Assembly: GCA_030066195.1 (NCBI GenBank)
Contig: JASJCB010000004.1
Coordinates: 44,064-108,063 of the forward strand
Reading direction: 5' to 3'
Length of the DNA: 64,000 nucleotides
Origin: Acidobacteriota bacterium
GTDB lineage: Bacteria > Acidobacteriota > Holophagae > Acanthopleuribacterales > Acanthopleuribacteraceae
Part shown: in pieces, positions 1 through 9,636 of the stretch
Layout of the letters: every line of letters starts with the position of its first letter
Position numbering within the stretch: position 1 is the first letter of the stretch
The notes under the pieces: model-generated
What the model saw: only the letters and a program-made list of their open reading frames with translations
Told to the model about the DNA's origin: nothing
The model's database searches: none
Program-made: the position numbers and the translations under genes

Positions 1-337
1 TGATAAAAAACATAGTCGAGCTGGTTTACCTCTCCATTCGTTTCGCCTTGGTACTCGGCCGACCAGTTTTGTGGTGGACATCGACAACTCTTGGACTAAA
101 GCCAATGACACCGTCAGATACAATAACTCACCCAAAACGAAAAACGTTGTCGCCGCGCGCGGGGAGTTCGTTTTCCGGGTCAATAAGTTGTGCCCGAGCT
201 CGGGGAGTCCGTTTTTCGGATCCGCAATGAATGTACTGGGCGCGGCGAGGGGTATTTTTATCCCACGGCAGGCCCGCCCCGGCCGGTTGGTTGCTTCTAT
301 TTCGGCGCTCACGGTGAACCGAGGCGAATCTTCGGAC
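1..337. other. Non-coding left edge
   Basis: I see no gene here. The stretch lies downstream of the minus-strand transglutaminase gene. It holds two imperfect direct copies of a motif of about 21 bases (161-181 and 202-222, each starting GGGGAGT and running into a T-rich CGTTTT core). No hairpin with a clear T tract was found. Short open frames in this stretch look like chance. Confidence 0.5.
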
Positions 338-2284
338 TCAGCTCGCGGGGGTTGCTTCTTCCAGGCGTGGGAGCAGGGCGCGTAGGCGGTGGATGAGGGC
401 CTTCGGGGCGTCTTTGGATCGGGCCGCGAAGCGGAAGCGGTGGTAGTCTTGTAGAAAACCCGTCAGGTCGGCTTTCAGGTTGCCGTCCAGGGTCAACTTG
501 TCGATGTAGTCGTAGATGCCCTCGTCCGGTTTGCGTTCTCCGAAAGTTCTTGTCAGGCGGTGCTCTAATTGGCTGTATAAGCGAGCCAGGCGGGTGTCAG
601 GTTGGAGGACCTTGTAGCGGAGAATCCAGGCCGTGACACCCGCGAAAATCAGGATTACCAGCCAGGCGAAGCGTTGCAGCAGAACCACGACGCCGTCGAT
701 CAGGTTGCGGAGTTGGACCTGGATGTAGAGGATGACCTCTTTCTGCGATTCGTGGTTGAAGGTCATGATCGATTTACGCCATAAGTATTGCAGGGTCGCC
801 AGTTGCGTGGACAGGAAGCCGGGCGGCTCATAGGCAACCGGCGGCGTGGGGTCGGCCTTGTGCCAGGCCCCGTCGTGAAAGTATTCTACCCAGGCGTGGG
901 CGTCCGATTCGGTGATGTGATAGAACTCGGCATTGGGGTGTTTTTGCGTCATCAGGAAGCCCGTGACCAGGCGGGCGGGAATGCGTTGGGAGCGCAGCAG
1001 GAACACCATGGAACTGGCGAACAACTCGCAGTGACCCTCGCGCTTCTCCTTCATGAAATGGTAGAGCGGGTCCTTGCCCTGGTTGTTCACATCCAGCGTG
1101 TAGCCGAAGTTATCGGAGAAATAGTTCAGGAAGGCGTTCACTTTTTCGGGCGTAGTGGACGCGGGGTTATCCGCCGCACCCAGGATCTCGCGGGCGATTT
1201 CGCCGAAGTACTGCTGGTCGGAGTGTATTTGTGTGTAGATGTGGATGCGCCGGCCCATGCGGGTCCTGACCGGGCGCTTCATGGACGTGACCGTATACGA
1301 CAGGGAGACGGGCAGGGGGCGGATGACCGAAATATGGTCCAGGCCGCTGAGCACCTTGACGGGATGCAGGTTGCCCTTCAGGGAGACCAGGTTGTCCAGG
1401 TAGAAGACCGTGTTGCCGTGCAGGGGTTGCAGGTCGATACGGTAGCTGAGCAGCTCATCGCCCTCGGGTTCGCGGAAATAGAGCGTCTGGTTTTCCTTGG
1501 GCGACGGGAAGTAGGCGCTGAGCACCGTGGTGGACCAGGTTCCCTTGCGGTAGAAATCCAAGACCCGGCCCTTGATATAGGGATCGTGTAACTCGCCGTT
1601 CAAGGGCATGATATCCATGATGTGTTTTTTGGATCGTTTGAGGGAGCCGATATCGTTCAGGTTCACCCTGTTGCCGAAGCCGGAGGTGCGGTCGCCCAGC
1701 AGGCTGGGGATGGCGCCGAGTTCCTGGTAGGGGAAGCGCGGCATGATCCAGAACAGCGACATGCCGATGGCGAAGATGACGCCGAAGTGCAGCGGCGATA
1801 CGGTGAGTCCCTTCAGGGGAATCCTGCGAAACCCGGTGGATTCGGACGCGTGCAGCAGCATCAGGCACAGCACCAGGGAGAACAGGTAGAGCAGCACGCC
1901 CCCAAAGAGGGCCAGGCCGGCATCCACCCGCGCATGGTACAGCAGGATCAGAAACGACAACAGGGCCAACAGTCGGGACGGCGCCCTGGGCCGTTTTTCG
2001 CCGTAGAACTCGTAGACGATACAGAAGAAAACCAGGAAGAAGATGGAGTATTTCATGGACACGCGCATGAAGTAGAACATGACCACGATGATGAAGGTCA
2101 GCGCGCCGTAGAGTTTCCACAGGCCGTGATTGCGAATCGCTTCCAGGTCGTTGATATAGAACAGGGGCAACATGGAGGCAAGCGCCACGGCCAGCAGGGG
2201 GACTTCCAGGTCGCCGGAAAAAAACGACGCGAGCACGGAGCCGATGACCGGCAGGGTCAAGATACGCAATTGGTTGAGAGGCAT
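338..2284 (-). CDS. Membrane transglutaminase-like protein (TgpA/DUF3488 type)
   Basis: This 648-residue protein has about six N-terminal membrane segments, a periplasmic transglutaminase-like domain around residues 370-510 and one more membrane helix near residue 560, followed by a DUF4129-like tail. The catalytic triad is visible: Cys in EGHCELFASS, His in SDAHAWVEYF and Asp in KADPTPP. This is the layout of TgpA (DUF3488-transglutaminase-DUF4129). The start at 2284 (MPLNQLRIL) is chosen because GAGGT precedes it at good spacing; a longer frame to 2365 would overlap the histidine kinase gene. It starts 7 bases after the kinase stop, so it is the third gene of an operon with the PhoB/PhoR-type pair. 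Its substrate is unknown. Confidence 0.85.
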   Translation of the reverse strand: MPLNQLRILTLPVIGSVLASFFSGDLEVPLLAVALASMLPLFYINDLEAIRNHGLWKLYGALTFIIVVMFYFMRVSMKYSIFFLVFFCIVYEFYGEKRPRAPSRLLALLSFLILLYHARVDAGLALFGGVLLYLFSLVLCLMLLHASESTGFRRIPLKGLTVSPLHFGVIFAIGMSLFWIMPRFPYQELGAIPSLLGDRTSGFGNRVNLNDIGSLKRSKKHIMDIMPLNGELHDPYIKGRVLDFYRKGTWSTTVLSAYFPSPKENQTLYFREPEGDELLSYRIDLQPLHGNTVFYLDNLVSLKGNLHPVKVLSGLDHISVIRPLPVSLSYTVTSMKRPVRTRMGRRIHIYTQIHSDQQYFGEIAREILGAADNPASTTPEKVNAFLNYFSDNFGYTLDVNNQGKDPLYHFMKEKREGHCELFASSMVFLLRSQRIPARLVTGFLMTQKHPNAEFYHITESDAHAWVEYFHDGAWHKADPTPPVAYEPPGFLSTQLATLQYLWRKSIMTFNHESQKEVILYIQVQLRNLIDGVVVLLQRFAWLVILIFAGVTAWILRYKVLQPDTRLARLYSQLEHRLTRTFGERKPDEGIYDYIDKLTLDGNLKADLTGFLQDYHRFRFAARSKDAPKALIHRLRALLPRLEEATPAS

Positions 2285-2291
2285 GTGTACC

Positions 2292-4139
2292 TCAGGCGAA
2301 AACGGTATTGCTTTGGGGAACCGGCGGCAGGGTGACGCGGAAGGTGGTGCCGCGATCCAACTCACTTTCTACATCGACCGTTCCGCCGTGAGCCTGAACG
2401 ATGTGCTTGACGATGGACAGGCCCAAACCGGTGCCGCCTACTTCCCGACTGCGCGCCTTGTCTACCCGGTAGAAGCGTTCGAACAGACGGGGCAGGTGTT
2501 CCCTTGGGATGCCGTGTCCCTGGTCGATGACTTCCACGTGCAGACCGCCGTCCAGAGCGTAGCCCCTTATTATAATACGCGATTCCGAGCCGCTGTACTT
2601 CAAGGCATTGTCCACCAGGTTGAAAATGGCCTGCTCGAAGAGGTTGCGATGCAAGCGGGCTTTCAGGTCGGCCGGGCAATCCAAGACCAGTTCTACCCGA
2701 CTCTCCTCGGCGCGCTCGCGAAAATGGTCGACCACCGCGGACAACCGTTCCCGCAACGGACTCTCTTCCAGCACCAGTTCGATTTCGGTTTGTCCCTGCT
2801 CGATCTTCGACAGGCTGAGCAGGTCCTCGATGATATTGTGCAGCCGCTCCGACTGTTTGGAGATAATGCCCAGGAAACGGCGGGCCACATCGGGTTCGTC
2901 GACCGCGCCGGAGCGCAGGGTTTCCACGAAACCCTTGATGGAGGTCACCGGCGTCCGCAGCTCGTGGGAAACGTTGGCTACGAAATCGCGGCGAATATCT
3001 TCCAATTGCTTCAAGCGCGTGACATCGTTGAGGACAACCACGGCGCCGAAGGCCTGGCCGCTGTCGTTGCGCAGGCGCGTGCCGGTGGCTTGCAGGAAAC
3101 GCTGGTCCGGCGTGTACATGACCAGGTTGTCCACAATGGTCTTCGGGCTGTTCAGGGCCTTTTGCACGAACTGGTTGAACTCCATGTTGCGGATGGTTTC
3201 ACTGACCCGTTTGCCGCGGCTGCGTTCCCTGCTCAGGTTGAACAGTTCGGCCATGGTGCGGTTCATGCGCAGGATACGGCCGTGAGAATCGACGGCCAGC
3301 ACGGCCTCGATCATGCTGGACAGGATGGCTTCCACCTCGTTGCGTTGGGCAGCGATGGTCAGGGTGCGTTCGTCCAGGCGTGAAGCCAGGAGATTGATGG
3401 CGCGGGCCAGACCGCCGATCTCCTCGGAATGGGTTTCGGGCAGTTCCTTCAATTCGCCGCGAACAAAACGCAGCGCGTCCGAGGTCATGTTCTCGAAAGG
3501 GCGGCTGATGCGCCGCGATGTATTGAGAATGAAGAAGGTCGCCAGAATGGAAGTGATCAGCAAGGCGAGGAAGACCTTGCCGTAAATGGAACGCAGGGCC
3601 TCTTCTATGGAAGAGGTATTGCGGGCCACGCGCACCACGGCGCGCATCTTGTCGCCTTCCAGTAACGGCAGGGCCACGTATACCATTTCCGTTTTCAGGG
3701 TATCCGAGTAGCGCGTGGACACGCCGCGTTGGCCGCGCATGGCCTCCAGGAACTCGGGACGGTCGTTGTGCAACTTCATCCTGGCGATATCCTCATCGGA
3801 ATCGCCCAGAACGCGGCCGTCGGGATTGATTATGGTCAGGCGGTTGGAGAACTGGCCCCGCAGGGACTTGCAGACGGCGTCGACCTCGTCGGGTCTGCCG
3901 CCGGCCAGTAACTTGCCGATCTGGGCGCGCGCCAGCACGGCGTTATTTTCCAATTCACGGACGGTTTGGTTGATATAGAACTCGCGGAAGGAAGCGGAGG
4001 CGAACCAGATGACCAATATCAAAAATACGATCACGATAAGCAGGAAACTGGAGAAGATCTGCCATAGCAGTTTCCGCTTTTTCATGACCGGCCGGGTCTG
4101 TTCTATGGGCTCTTGACCGGTTTCCTGGGATTGTTCCAT
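2292..4139 (-). CDS. PhoR-type sensor histidine kinase
   Basis: This 615-residue inner-membrane sensor kinase has a first membrane helix near residues 26-50, a periplasmic sensor loop of about 145 residues, and a second helix near 195-212. HAMP, a PAS domain (VLAVDSHGRILRMNRTMAEL) and the HisKA box FVANVSHELRTPVTSIKGFV with its phospho-acceptor His follow. The HATPase_c end carries GGTGLGLSIVKHIV. It is 32 bases downstream of the response regulator gene and 7 bases upstream of the transglutaminase gene. The arrangement and domain order match PhoR, but no pst or phoU genes are in the window, so phosphate sensing is an inference. The start could also be the internal Met at 4085. Confidence 0.85.
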   Translation of the reverse strand: MEQSQETGQEPIEQTRPVMKKRKLLWQIFSSFLLIVIVFLILVIWFASASFREFYINQTVRELENNAVLARAQIGKLLAGGRPDEVDAVCKSLRGQFSNRLTIINPDGRVLGDSDEDIARMKLHNDRPEFLEAMRGQRGVSTRYSDTLKTEMVYVALPLLEGDKMRAVVRVARNTSSIEEALRSIYGKVFLALLITSILATFFILNTSRRISRPFENMTSDALRFVRGELKELPETHSEEIGGLARAINLLASRLDERTLTIAAQRNEVEAILSSMIEAVLAVDSHGRILRMNRTMAELFNLSRERSRGKRVSETIRNMEFNQFVQKALNSPKTIVDNLVMYTPDQRFLQATGTRLRNDSGQAFGAVVVLNDVTRLKQLEDIRRDFVANVSHELRTPVTSIKGFVETLRSGAVDEPDVARRFLGIISKQSERLHNIIEDLLSLSKIEQGQTEIELVLEESPLRERLSAVVDHFRERAEESRVELVLDCPADLKARLHRNLFEQAIFNLVDNALKYSGSESRIIIRGYALDGGLHVEVIDQGHGIPREHLPRLFERFYRVDKARSREVGGTGLGLSIVKHIVQAHGGTVDVESELDRGTTFRVTLPPVPQSNTVFA

Positions 4140-4171
4140 GGCCGCCGCGCTTCTACCTCCGAACCGTTGAC

Positions 4172-4870
4172 CTAGTCCTGGCTCAGGTCCTTGAACCGGT
4201 AGCCCACACTACGTACGGTTTCGATCAGGTGGCTGTGTTGCCCCAGCTTCTTGCGCAAGCCCACAACCAGGGTATCCACCGAACGGTCCGTAACCGCAAA
4301 GTTCTCGCCCCGAATGGCCGCCACGATTTGAGAGCGGGTGTAGGCCCATCCCTGGTGCGAAGCCAGGAAATGCAGGATCTTGAACTCCATGTTGGTGAGG
4401 TTGAGGGTCGTGCCGTCAATCTTGACTTCGTGCTTGCCGGGGTGAATCATCAGGTCGCCCATTTCCAGCACGCCGTCTTCGACCTTGGTCCGGGCTTCGC
4501 CGCGTCGCATCAATGCCTTGATCCGGGCTTGCAGCACCTTGGGGCTGAACGGTTTGGTCATGTAATCGTCGGCGCCGACTTCCAGGCCGGTCACAATGTC
4601 GGCCTCTTCGTCCTTGGCGGTCAGCATCATGACTCGCGTATCGGAAGTTTTGGTATTGCCTTTGATGGTCTTGCATACTTCCATGCCGTCGAGGCCCGGC
4701 AACATCAGGTCAAGGATCACCAGATCCGGCTTCAGGCCCGGAAGTGCTTTCAATGCATCTTCTCCGGAGGGGAAGCCCGATACTTTGTAGTTTGCTTTCT
4801 CAAGGTTGTAGGTGATCAATTCGAGAATGTCCTGCTCGTCTTCAACAACAAGAATGTGCTCGTTAGCCAT
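4172..4870 (-). CDS. OmpR/PhoB-family response regulator
   Basis: The 232-residue product has an N-terminal receiver domain (acidic pocket in ILVVEDEQD, phospho-acceptor Asp in DLVILDLMLPGLDG, conserved Lys in DDYMTKPFSPKVL) and a C-terminal winged-helix DNA-binding domain (NLTNMEFKILHFLASH, SVDTLVVGLRKKLG, SVGYRFKD). This is the OmpR/PhoB class, partnered with the kinase directly downstream. I place the start at 4870 (MANEHILVVED), the usual position for the family; a GTG at 4888 would add six residues and neither has a strong ribosome-binding site. Confidence 0.88.
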   Translation of the reverse strand: MANEHILVVEDEQDILELITYNLEKANYKVSGFPSGEDALKALPGLKPDLVILDLMLPGLDGMEVCKTIKGNTKTSDTRVMMLTAKDEEADIVTGLEVGADDYMTKPFSPKVLQARIKALMRRGEARTKVEDGVLEMGDLMIHPGKHEVKIDGTTLNLTNMEFKILHFLASHQGWAYTRSQIVAAIRGENFAVTDRSVDTLVVGLRKKLGQHSHLIETVRSVGYRFKDLSQD

Positions 4871-5182
4871 GCGATTTACTACACTCACAAGATCATGATT
4901 TGGGCCGATGCATTGTCCCGGCCACCTCTAAGATAACCGAAAACCTCACAATCTACAAACACCGCCGACATCCCGCCTTCGGCGGGTTTCCGACAGCCGG
5001 GCCGAGTCCGCAATCACCGGCGGCCTATCTAAAACTTTGCAGCGCAAATGGTTGCCTGAAAAAAAATGGGCCTGTACGTCGCGCGAGCCGACCCTTGCGG
5101 GTCCTTTTGCTCACGTAAATCTGACATTAAATGGATGTTCGGCTGACCGCTGAATCGACTGAAAGCCAGACGCGGCAAGCCC
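4871..5182. other. Intergenic region with two hairpins
   Basis: This 312-base gap separates the response regulator gene from the 292-residue protein gene; both are on the minus strand. Two short GC-rich stems are visible: CCCGCCTTCGGCGGG followed by TTT around 4973-4990, and GACCCTTGCGGGTC followed by CTTTT around 5090-5107. Both have their T run on the plus strand, so neither is a clear terminator for the minus-strand gene. Promoter elements for the two-component operon should lie here but I cannot single them out. Confidence 0.35.
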
Positions 5183-6061
5183 TTACAGGGCGGCTTCCGA
5201 GCGCCGGGAGATAAGGATATACGTATTGTGTCGGCGGAATTCATCCATCGAAAGTGCGCGATTGCCGGGACTCCCCGATCCAAGGAGACTGCCCTTGTCG
5301 GCCGGTTCCATGCCTATGGCGGAAAGCTCCCGGCCCATGGTTTCGTGTTCCACCCCCAAATCTTCGGCCAAACGAGTGTACCGCGACCACTCGGCAAGCA
5401 GGGAACGGGTAATCAAGCCTTGATCGATACAGCTCCGGAAATATTTACGATAGACCGTGACGGCCCGGGTCTTGTCGCCGGTATCGACAAGGGTTTGCGC
5501 CAGTTCCACATAGGCCGTTGCGTCGAGGGCGCGTTTGACCCGGTTGGGATGGGTCATGAACTCGGGATGTTGTACGGCGGCTTCCAAGGTTTCGATTCGA
5601 AGCGCCGAACGCCGCGCCTCGGTAAACTGCTCGTCCGAGGGGTGTTTCTCGTAGGCGTCGGCCAGGGCAATCAAGGCATCCGCTTCAAAGACGGAGCCGG
5701 CAACCTTTTCCCGCAGACGTTCCAGGGTGGTGACCGCTTCCGCGTGTCGATTCACATGTTGTAACGCGGTCACCCTGGCTTCGGCTCCCCGATAGGCGCG
5801 CTCGTAATAGTCAAAAGGTTCCAAGGTCTTGTCCCGGCGTTCCCTGTCCAAGGCTTTTTGGAAGGCCTCGTAGTCGGCTTGAAACGCCGCCATCTTTCCG
5901 GCACGGGCCTCCTTATCGGACATCACGGCCAGTTCCATTTCACCGACGCCGATCAGTTCACCGAGTAGTTGGGACGATGTTTTGAAGTAGTCCGCCCGAG
6001 CCTGCCAAAGGATTACGGCGACGGACAAGACCAAAAAGAGACCGATTTTGACTATTTTCAT
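5183..6061 (-). CDS. Unknown membrane-anchored or secreted protein, helical repeats
   Basis: I do not recognise this 292-residue protein. It begins MKIVKIGLFLVLSVAVILW, a typical uncleaved anchor or signal peptide with no lipobox cysteine. The rest is Ala/Glu/Arg-rich and appears wholly helical, with segments resembling TPR helices (HAEAVTTLERLREKV, AYVELAQTLVDTGDKTRAV). No catalytic motif stands out. It stands alone between pyrF and the two-component operon, all on the same strand. A role as a periplasmic scaffold is possible but only a guess. Confidence 0.6.
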   Translation of the reverse strand: MKIVKIGLFLVLSVAVILWQARADYFKTSSQLLGELIGVGEMELAVMSDKEARAGKMAAFQADYEAFQKALDRERRDKTLEPFDYYERAYRGAEARVTALQHVNRHAEAVTTLERLREKVAGSVFEADALIALADAYEKHPSDEQFTEARRSALRIETLEAAVQHPEFMTHPNRVKRALDATAYVELAQTLVDTGDKTRAVTVYRKYFRSCIDQGLITRSLLAEWSRYTRLAEDLGVEHETMGRELSAIGMEPADKGSLLGSGSPGNRALSMDEFRRHNTYILISRRSEAAL

Positions 6062-6286
6062 TACAGAAGGACCTCATGTGCTGAAATGATGCGCGGAGAG
6101 CTCTAAACGATGAAAAAACGCTTCCGACCAGGGGTGCACACAACCAATCGATGAAGTCCTGGGGATAAGGGTTGCTATCGATGCCCGGCAGGCGACAGTA
6201 ATCATTGTAAGCGTCGCCGAAGAATATCGTCAACTGGGGGAACTACGGGTTTTTATCTCCCGAACGCCGGCATTCGGGTAGACGGA

Positions 6287-7159
6287 CTAGCGGCGCAGAA
6301 GGATGGTGTTGATCTCGTCGCGAGCCTTTGCGGCCGCATTTTCGATGGCGTCGAAGCCGTGTTCCGGCCAGTCCTTGGGGAAGAGAATGCCTCGCGAGGA
6401 ATTGATCAGGGCGCCGTAGCCGTCTTTGTTAAAGGCCGCTTTGATCGCCTCCTTGCTGCCGCCCTGAGCCCCGTAACCCGGCACCAGGATCAGTGATCGG
6501 GGCATCAGCCCGCGCAAGGAGCGCATATGATCGGGATAGGTGGCGCCGATAACCGCGCCCACGTTGCCGTAACCCGACTCGCCCACGGTTTCCTCGTTCC
6601 AGCTGTTCACCGCCTCGGCCATACTGTGAGCCAGGGTTTTTCCACCCTCGATCGGCAGATCCTGCAATTCACCGCTGGAGGGGTTGGAGGTCTTGACCAG
6701 CACAAAGATTCCGTTATCATGATTTTTGATGAAGGGCAGAATGCCGTCGCTGCCCAGGTAGCCGTTGACCGTGAGCGCATCCGAGGGAAAGCCCGGGGGC
6801 ATGGAAGTGTCGCCGAAAAAGGCCCGCGCGTAAGCCTCTGCCGTGCTGCCGATGTCATTGCGTTTGGCGTCGGTGAGAATGATGCCGCCGGACTTGCGAA
6901 TCATACCCAACAGCCGGTTCAGGGCCCGCATGCCGGCCAGTCCGTATTGTTCGAAAAAGGCAACCTGCGGTTTATACGCCGCCACGTAGGAAGTGGTGAC
7001 GGCGACCGTCTTGCTGAGAAAGGCCACCAGGGTCTCTTCCACCTCGAGGTATTTGTTCTTGAAATCAGGGGGAATGCGATCCCAATGAGGGTCCAGACCC
7101 ACCACCAGGCGGCTTTTTTTCTTCCGGCAAGTCTCGATCACCCTGTCCGCAAAATGCAT
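6287..7159 (-). CDS. pyrF: Orotidine 5'-phosphate decarboxylase
   Basis: This enzyme makes UMP from orotidine 5'-phosphate, the last step of de novo UMP synthesis. The 290-residue length and motifs fit the long (type 2) bacterial branch: VVGLDPHWDRIPP at the N-terminus, YKPQVAFFEQYG, the catalytic ILTDAKRNDIGSTAEAYA with its Asp-Lys-x-x-Asp cluster, DALTVNGYLGSDG, and the phosphate-binding LVPGYGAQGG. An AGGAG lies shortly upstream of the ATG. It appears monocistronic, about 340 bases downstream of rho. Confidence 0.95.
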   Translation of the reverse strand: MHFADRVIETCRKKKSRLVVGLDPHWDRIPPDFKNKYLEVEETLVAFLSKTVAVTTSYVAAYKPQVAFFEQYGLAGMRALNRLLGMIRKSGGIILTDAKRNDIGSTAEAYARAFFGDTSMPPGFPSDALTVNGYLGSDGILPFIKNHDNGIFVLVKTSNPSSGELQDLPIEGGKTLAHSMAEAVNSWNEETVGESGYGNVGAVIGATYPDHMRSLRGLMPRSLILVPGYGAQGGSKEAIKAAFNKDGYGALINSSRGILFPKDWPEHGFDAIENAAAKARDEINTILLRR

Positions 7160-7341
7160 GCCTCAACTCCTCATACCATCAACGGATGCGGCCGTGAGCG
7201 CCACCCGTCTGCAACGTTATAACACGGAACGCGCCGGCTGCCTAATCGGTAACATGCAAACATGCAAACGCCTGTTCGATTGTCGTGGTGCGGATTGAAA
7301 TAAGGAAATATTGTCCGTTGTCCTCGGGGAACTACTCCGAA

Positions 7342-7392
7342 GCCCGAAAAGAAAATGGGGCCGGTAGGTGCTGCAATATACCTACCGGCCCC
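7342..7392 (-). terminator. Rho-independent terminator downstream of rho
   Basis: There is a perfect 13-bp inverted repeat, 7357-7369 (GGGGCCGGTAGGT) against 7380-7392, with a 10-base loop. Read on the minus strand the stem is followed by ATTTTCTTTTC. It lies about 110 bases beyond the rho stop codon and is oriented to end the engB-rho transcript. No other gene lies between it and pyrF. Confidence 0.85.
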
Positions 7393-7501
7393 GGAGAAGA
7401 AATTATTCGAAGCCTTTTCAAGCAACACCTGGAACAATATCCCGGGGAGGCTTTATTCCCGAAGTGGAAAAAAATTTTAAAAAACCTCGATAAAGGCTGT
7501 T

Positions 7502-8755
7502 CTAGCCGCCTCTGGTCAGGCTTTCCAAGAAGTCGTTATTGCTTTTCGTCTTGGCCAGGCGTTCGCAAAGCAGTTCCATCGCTTCCGTGGCGGACAGCGG
7601 ATTGAGGACCTTTCGCAAAACCCAAAGACGGTTGAGTTCCAGCTTGGAGAGCAGCAACTCTTCCTTACGGGTGCCGGAACGGGAGATATCGATGGCGGGG
7701 AAGACCCGGCGCTCGGAGAGACGGCGGTCCAGGATGACTTCCATGTTGCCGGTGCCCTTGAATTCCTCGAAGATGACCTCGTCCATACGGCTGCCGGTTT
7801 CGATCAAGGCGGTGGCGATGATCGTCAGGCTGCCGCCGCCCTCGATGTTCCTCGCGGCGCCGAAAAACCGTTTAGGCCGTTGCAGCGCATTCGAGTCGAC
7901 GCCGCCGGACAAGACCTTGCCGCTGGGAGGCACGATGGTGTTGTAGGCGCGAGCCAGGCGGGTGATGGAGTCGAGCAGGATGACCACGTCGCGGCGGGAT
8001 TCTACCAGGCGTTTAGCCTTCTCGATCACCATTTCGGCCACCTGAACGTGGCGGTTGGCCGGTTCGTCGAAGGTGGAACTGATCACCTCGCCGTCCACGG
8101 AGCGTTCCATGTCGGTGACTTCTTCAGGGCGCTCGTCGATGAGCAGCACGATCAGGTAGACCTCGGGGTGATTGGCGGTGATGGAGTTGGCGATGCTTTG
8201 CAGCAGCATGGTCTTACCGGTACGGGGCGGCGCCACGATGAGGCCGCGTTGACCCTTGCCCAGCGGGGTCATCAGGTCCAGCACGCGGCCGGACAGGTTT
8301 TCGCCCTCCGTTTCCAGGCTGATGCGCTGCTCGGGGTAAAGCGGAATGAGGCTGTCGAAGAAAATCTTTTCAGCGGCTTCCTCGGTAGGCTCGAAGTTGA
8401 TGGCCTCGATCTTCAGCAGCGCGAAATACTTCTCGCCTTCCTTGGGCGGTCTGATCTGGCCGCTGACCGTGTCGCCCGTTTGCAGGTTGAACTTGCGGAT
8501 CTGGGACGGGGAGACATAAACATCGTCGGGACCGGGCAGGTAGTTGTAGTCGGGCGCCCGCAGGAACCCGAATCCTTCCGGCAATACTTCCAGGACGCCT
8601 TCACTGAACATCAAACCGTCTTTTTCGGTCTGAGCTTGCAGGATACGGAAGATCATATCCTGCTTCCGCATTCCGGCGGTGCTGTCTATCTTTAGTTTCT
8701 TGCACTTCTTGGCAAGATCTTCCACGGAAAGTTCTTTCAGCTCTGTGATATTCAT
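7502..8755 (-). CDS. rho: Transcription termination factor Rho
   Basis: Rho is a hexameric RNA-dependent helicase that ends transcription. The 417-residue protein has the N-terminal Rho_N helical domain ([18 protein letters not shown]), the cold-shock-like RNA-binding domain ([20 protein letters not shown]) and the RecA-type ATPase core with Walker A PPRTGKT, Walker [17 protein letters not shown], the Q-loop/R-loop region and [16 protein letters not shown]. The length is standard. It overlaps the end of engB by four bases (ATGA), so the two are translationally coupled. Confidence 0.97.
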   Translation of the reverse strand: MNITELKELSVEDLAKKCKKLKIDSTAGMRKQDMIFRILQAQTEKDGLMFSEGVLEVLPEGFGFLRAPDYNYLPGPDDVYVSPSQIRKFNLQTGDTVSGQIRPPKEGEKYFALLKIEAINFEPTEEAAEKIFFDSLIPLYPEQRISLETEGENLSGRVLDLMTPLGKGQRGLIVAPPRTGKTMLLQSIANSITANHPEVYLIVLLIDERPEEVTDMERSVDGEVISSTFDEPANRHVQVAEMVIEKAKRLVESRRDVVILLDSITRLARAYNTIVPPSGKVLSGGVDSNALQRPKRFFGAARNIEGGGSLTIIATALIETGSRMDEVIFEEFKGTGNMEVILDRRLSERRVFPAIDISRSGTRKEELLLSKLELNRLWVLRKVLNPLSATEAMELLCERLAKTKSNNDFLESLTRGG

Positions 8756-9369
8756 GTGGCAGCTTCCTTGGTTGATTGATTCCAGTTTCCGTCAAAAGAA
8801 CCGGCGATAATTTGCCAAACGTCTTTCATTCCCCGACCGGAAGTAGCCGATGTGGCCACCAACTCACTCCGGTCGAGATCCAGTTCCTTAGCTATCCTGG
8901 TCTGCTGATTGATAATTTTGTTATTGGACAATTTATCCGCCTTGGTGAGGATGATGTGAAAGGGAAGTCGGTGGTGTTGTAACCAGTCCAACATCTGGCG
9001 GTCGTTAGCGTTGGGTTCGTGTCGAATGTCGATGAGGAGGAAGATAACGGCGATGAACGGCGTGGTTTCCAGGTAGGTTTCAATGAGTTCTCCCCATCCT
9101 GCCCGCTCCCGGCGACTGACCTTGGCGAAACCGTAACCCGGGATATCGACGAAGTAGAAGCGGTCGTTGATGAGGAAGTAGTTGACCAAACGGGTTTTGC
9201 CCGGCGTTTGCGACGTTTTTGCCAGCTTTTTTCTGTTGAGCAGTTTGTTCAACAGGCTGGACTTGCCCACATTGGATTTGCCGGCGAAGACCACATGGGG
9301 AATCGGCCGACGAAGGAATTGGCTGGGTTTTGCTGCGGAAGTTTCAAAGTTTGCGGATCGAATTTGCAT
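8752..9369 (-). CDS. engB: Ribosome biogenesis GTPase EngB/YsxC
   Basis: This 205-residue GTPase assists large ribosomal subunit assembly. The G motifs are all visible: G1 [15 protein letters not shown]2 [14 protein letters not shown]3 [13 protein letters not shown]4 LTKADKLS and a G5-like SATSGRG. The size and the family-specific GKSNVGKSS match EngB (YihA/YsxC). The stop overlaps the rho start by four bases. Confidence 0.95.
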   Translation of the reverse strand: MQIRSANFETSAAKPSQFLRRPIPHVVFAGKSNVGKSSLLNKLLNRKKLAKTSQTPGKTRLVNYFLINDRFYFVDIPGYGFAKVSRRERAGWGELIETYLETTPFIAVIFLLIDIRHEPNANDRQMLDWLQHHRLPFHIILTKADKLSNNKIINQQTRIAKELDLDRSELVATSATSGRGMKDVWQIIAGSFDGNWNQSTKEAAT

Positions 9370-9636
9370 ACATCAGTCTGTAGGAACTACGTTTTTCGGT
9401 TGAGTTGGTTTTGAAAATCAGGGAGTTGATCAGACTTTGAGTATACCCCAAAGGCAAAATTAATGCAAGGGAAAGTAGAGAATTCAGCGCCTAAGCCCCT
9501 CACCGCCGGCAGAACAAAAAGTGAGGCGGGACCCAATAACGGTGCGGCTGAAAAATAGAGTTACCCTTCCCAGGCTGTCTTTCAGGTGCGAAGCGGGCCC
9601 TTGGTAAAACCCGCCTCGCGTCAGGCCGGGATGGAA
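9370..9636. other. Intergenic region between clpX and engB
   Basis: This 267-base stretch separates clpX (minus, ending at 9637) from engB (minus, starting at 9369). It must hold the engB-rho promoter and any clpX terminator. I see weak stems (a GCGGG/CCCGC pair near 9593-9615 and a CCTCAC/GTGAGG pair near 9500-9525) but none with a proper T tract on the minus strand. Confidence 0.35.
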
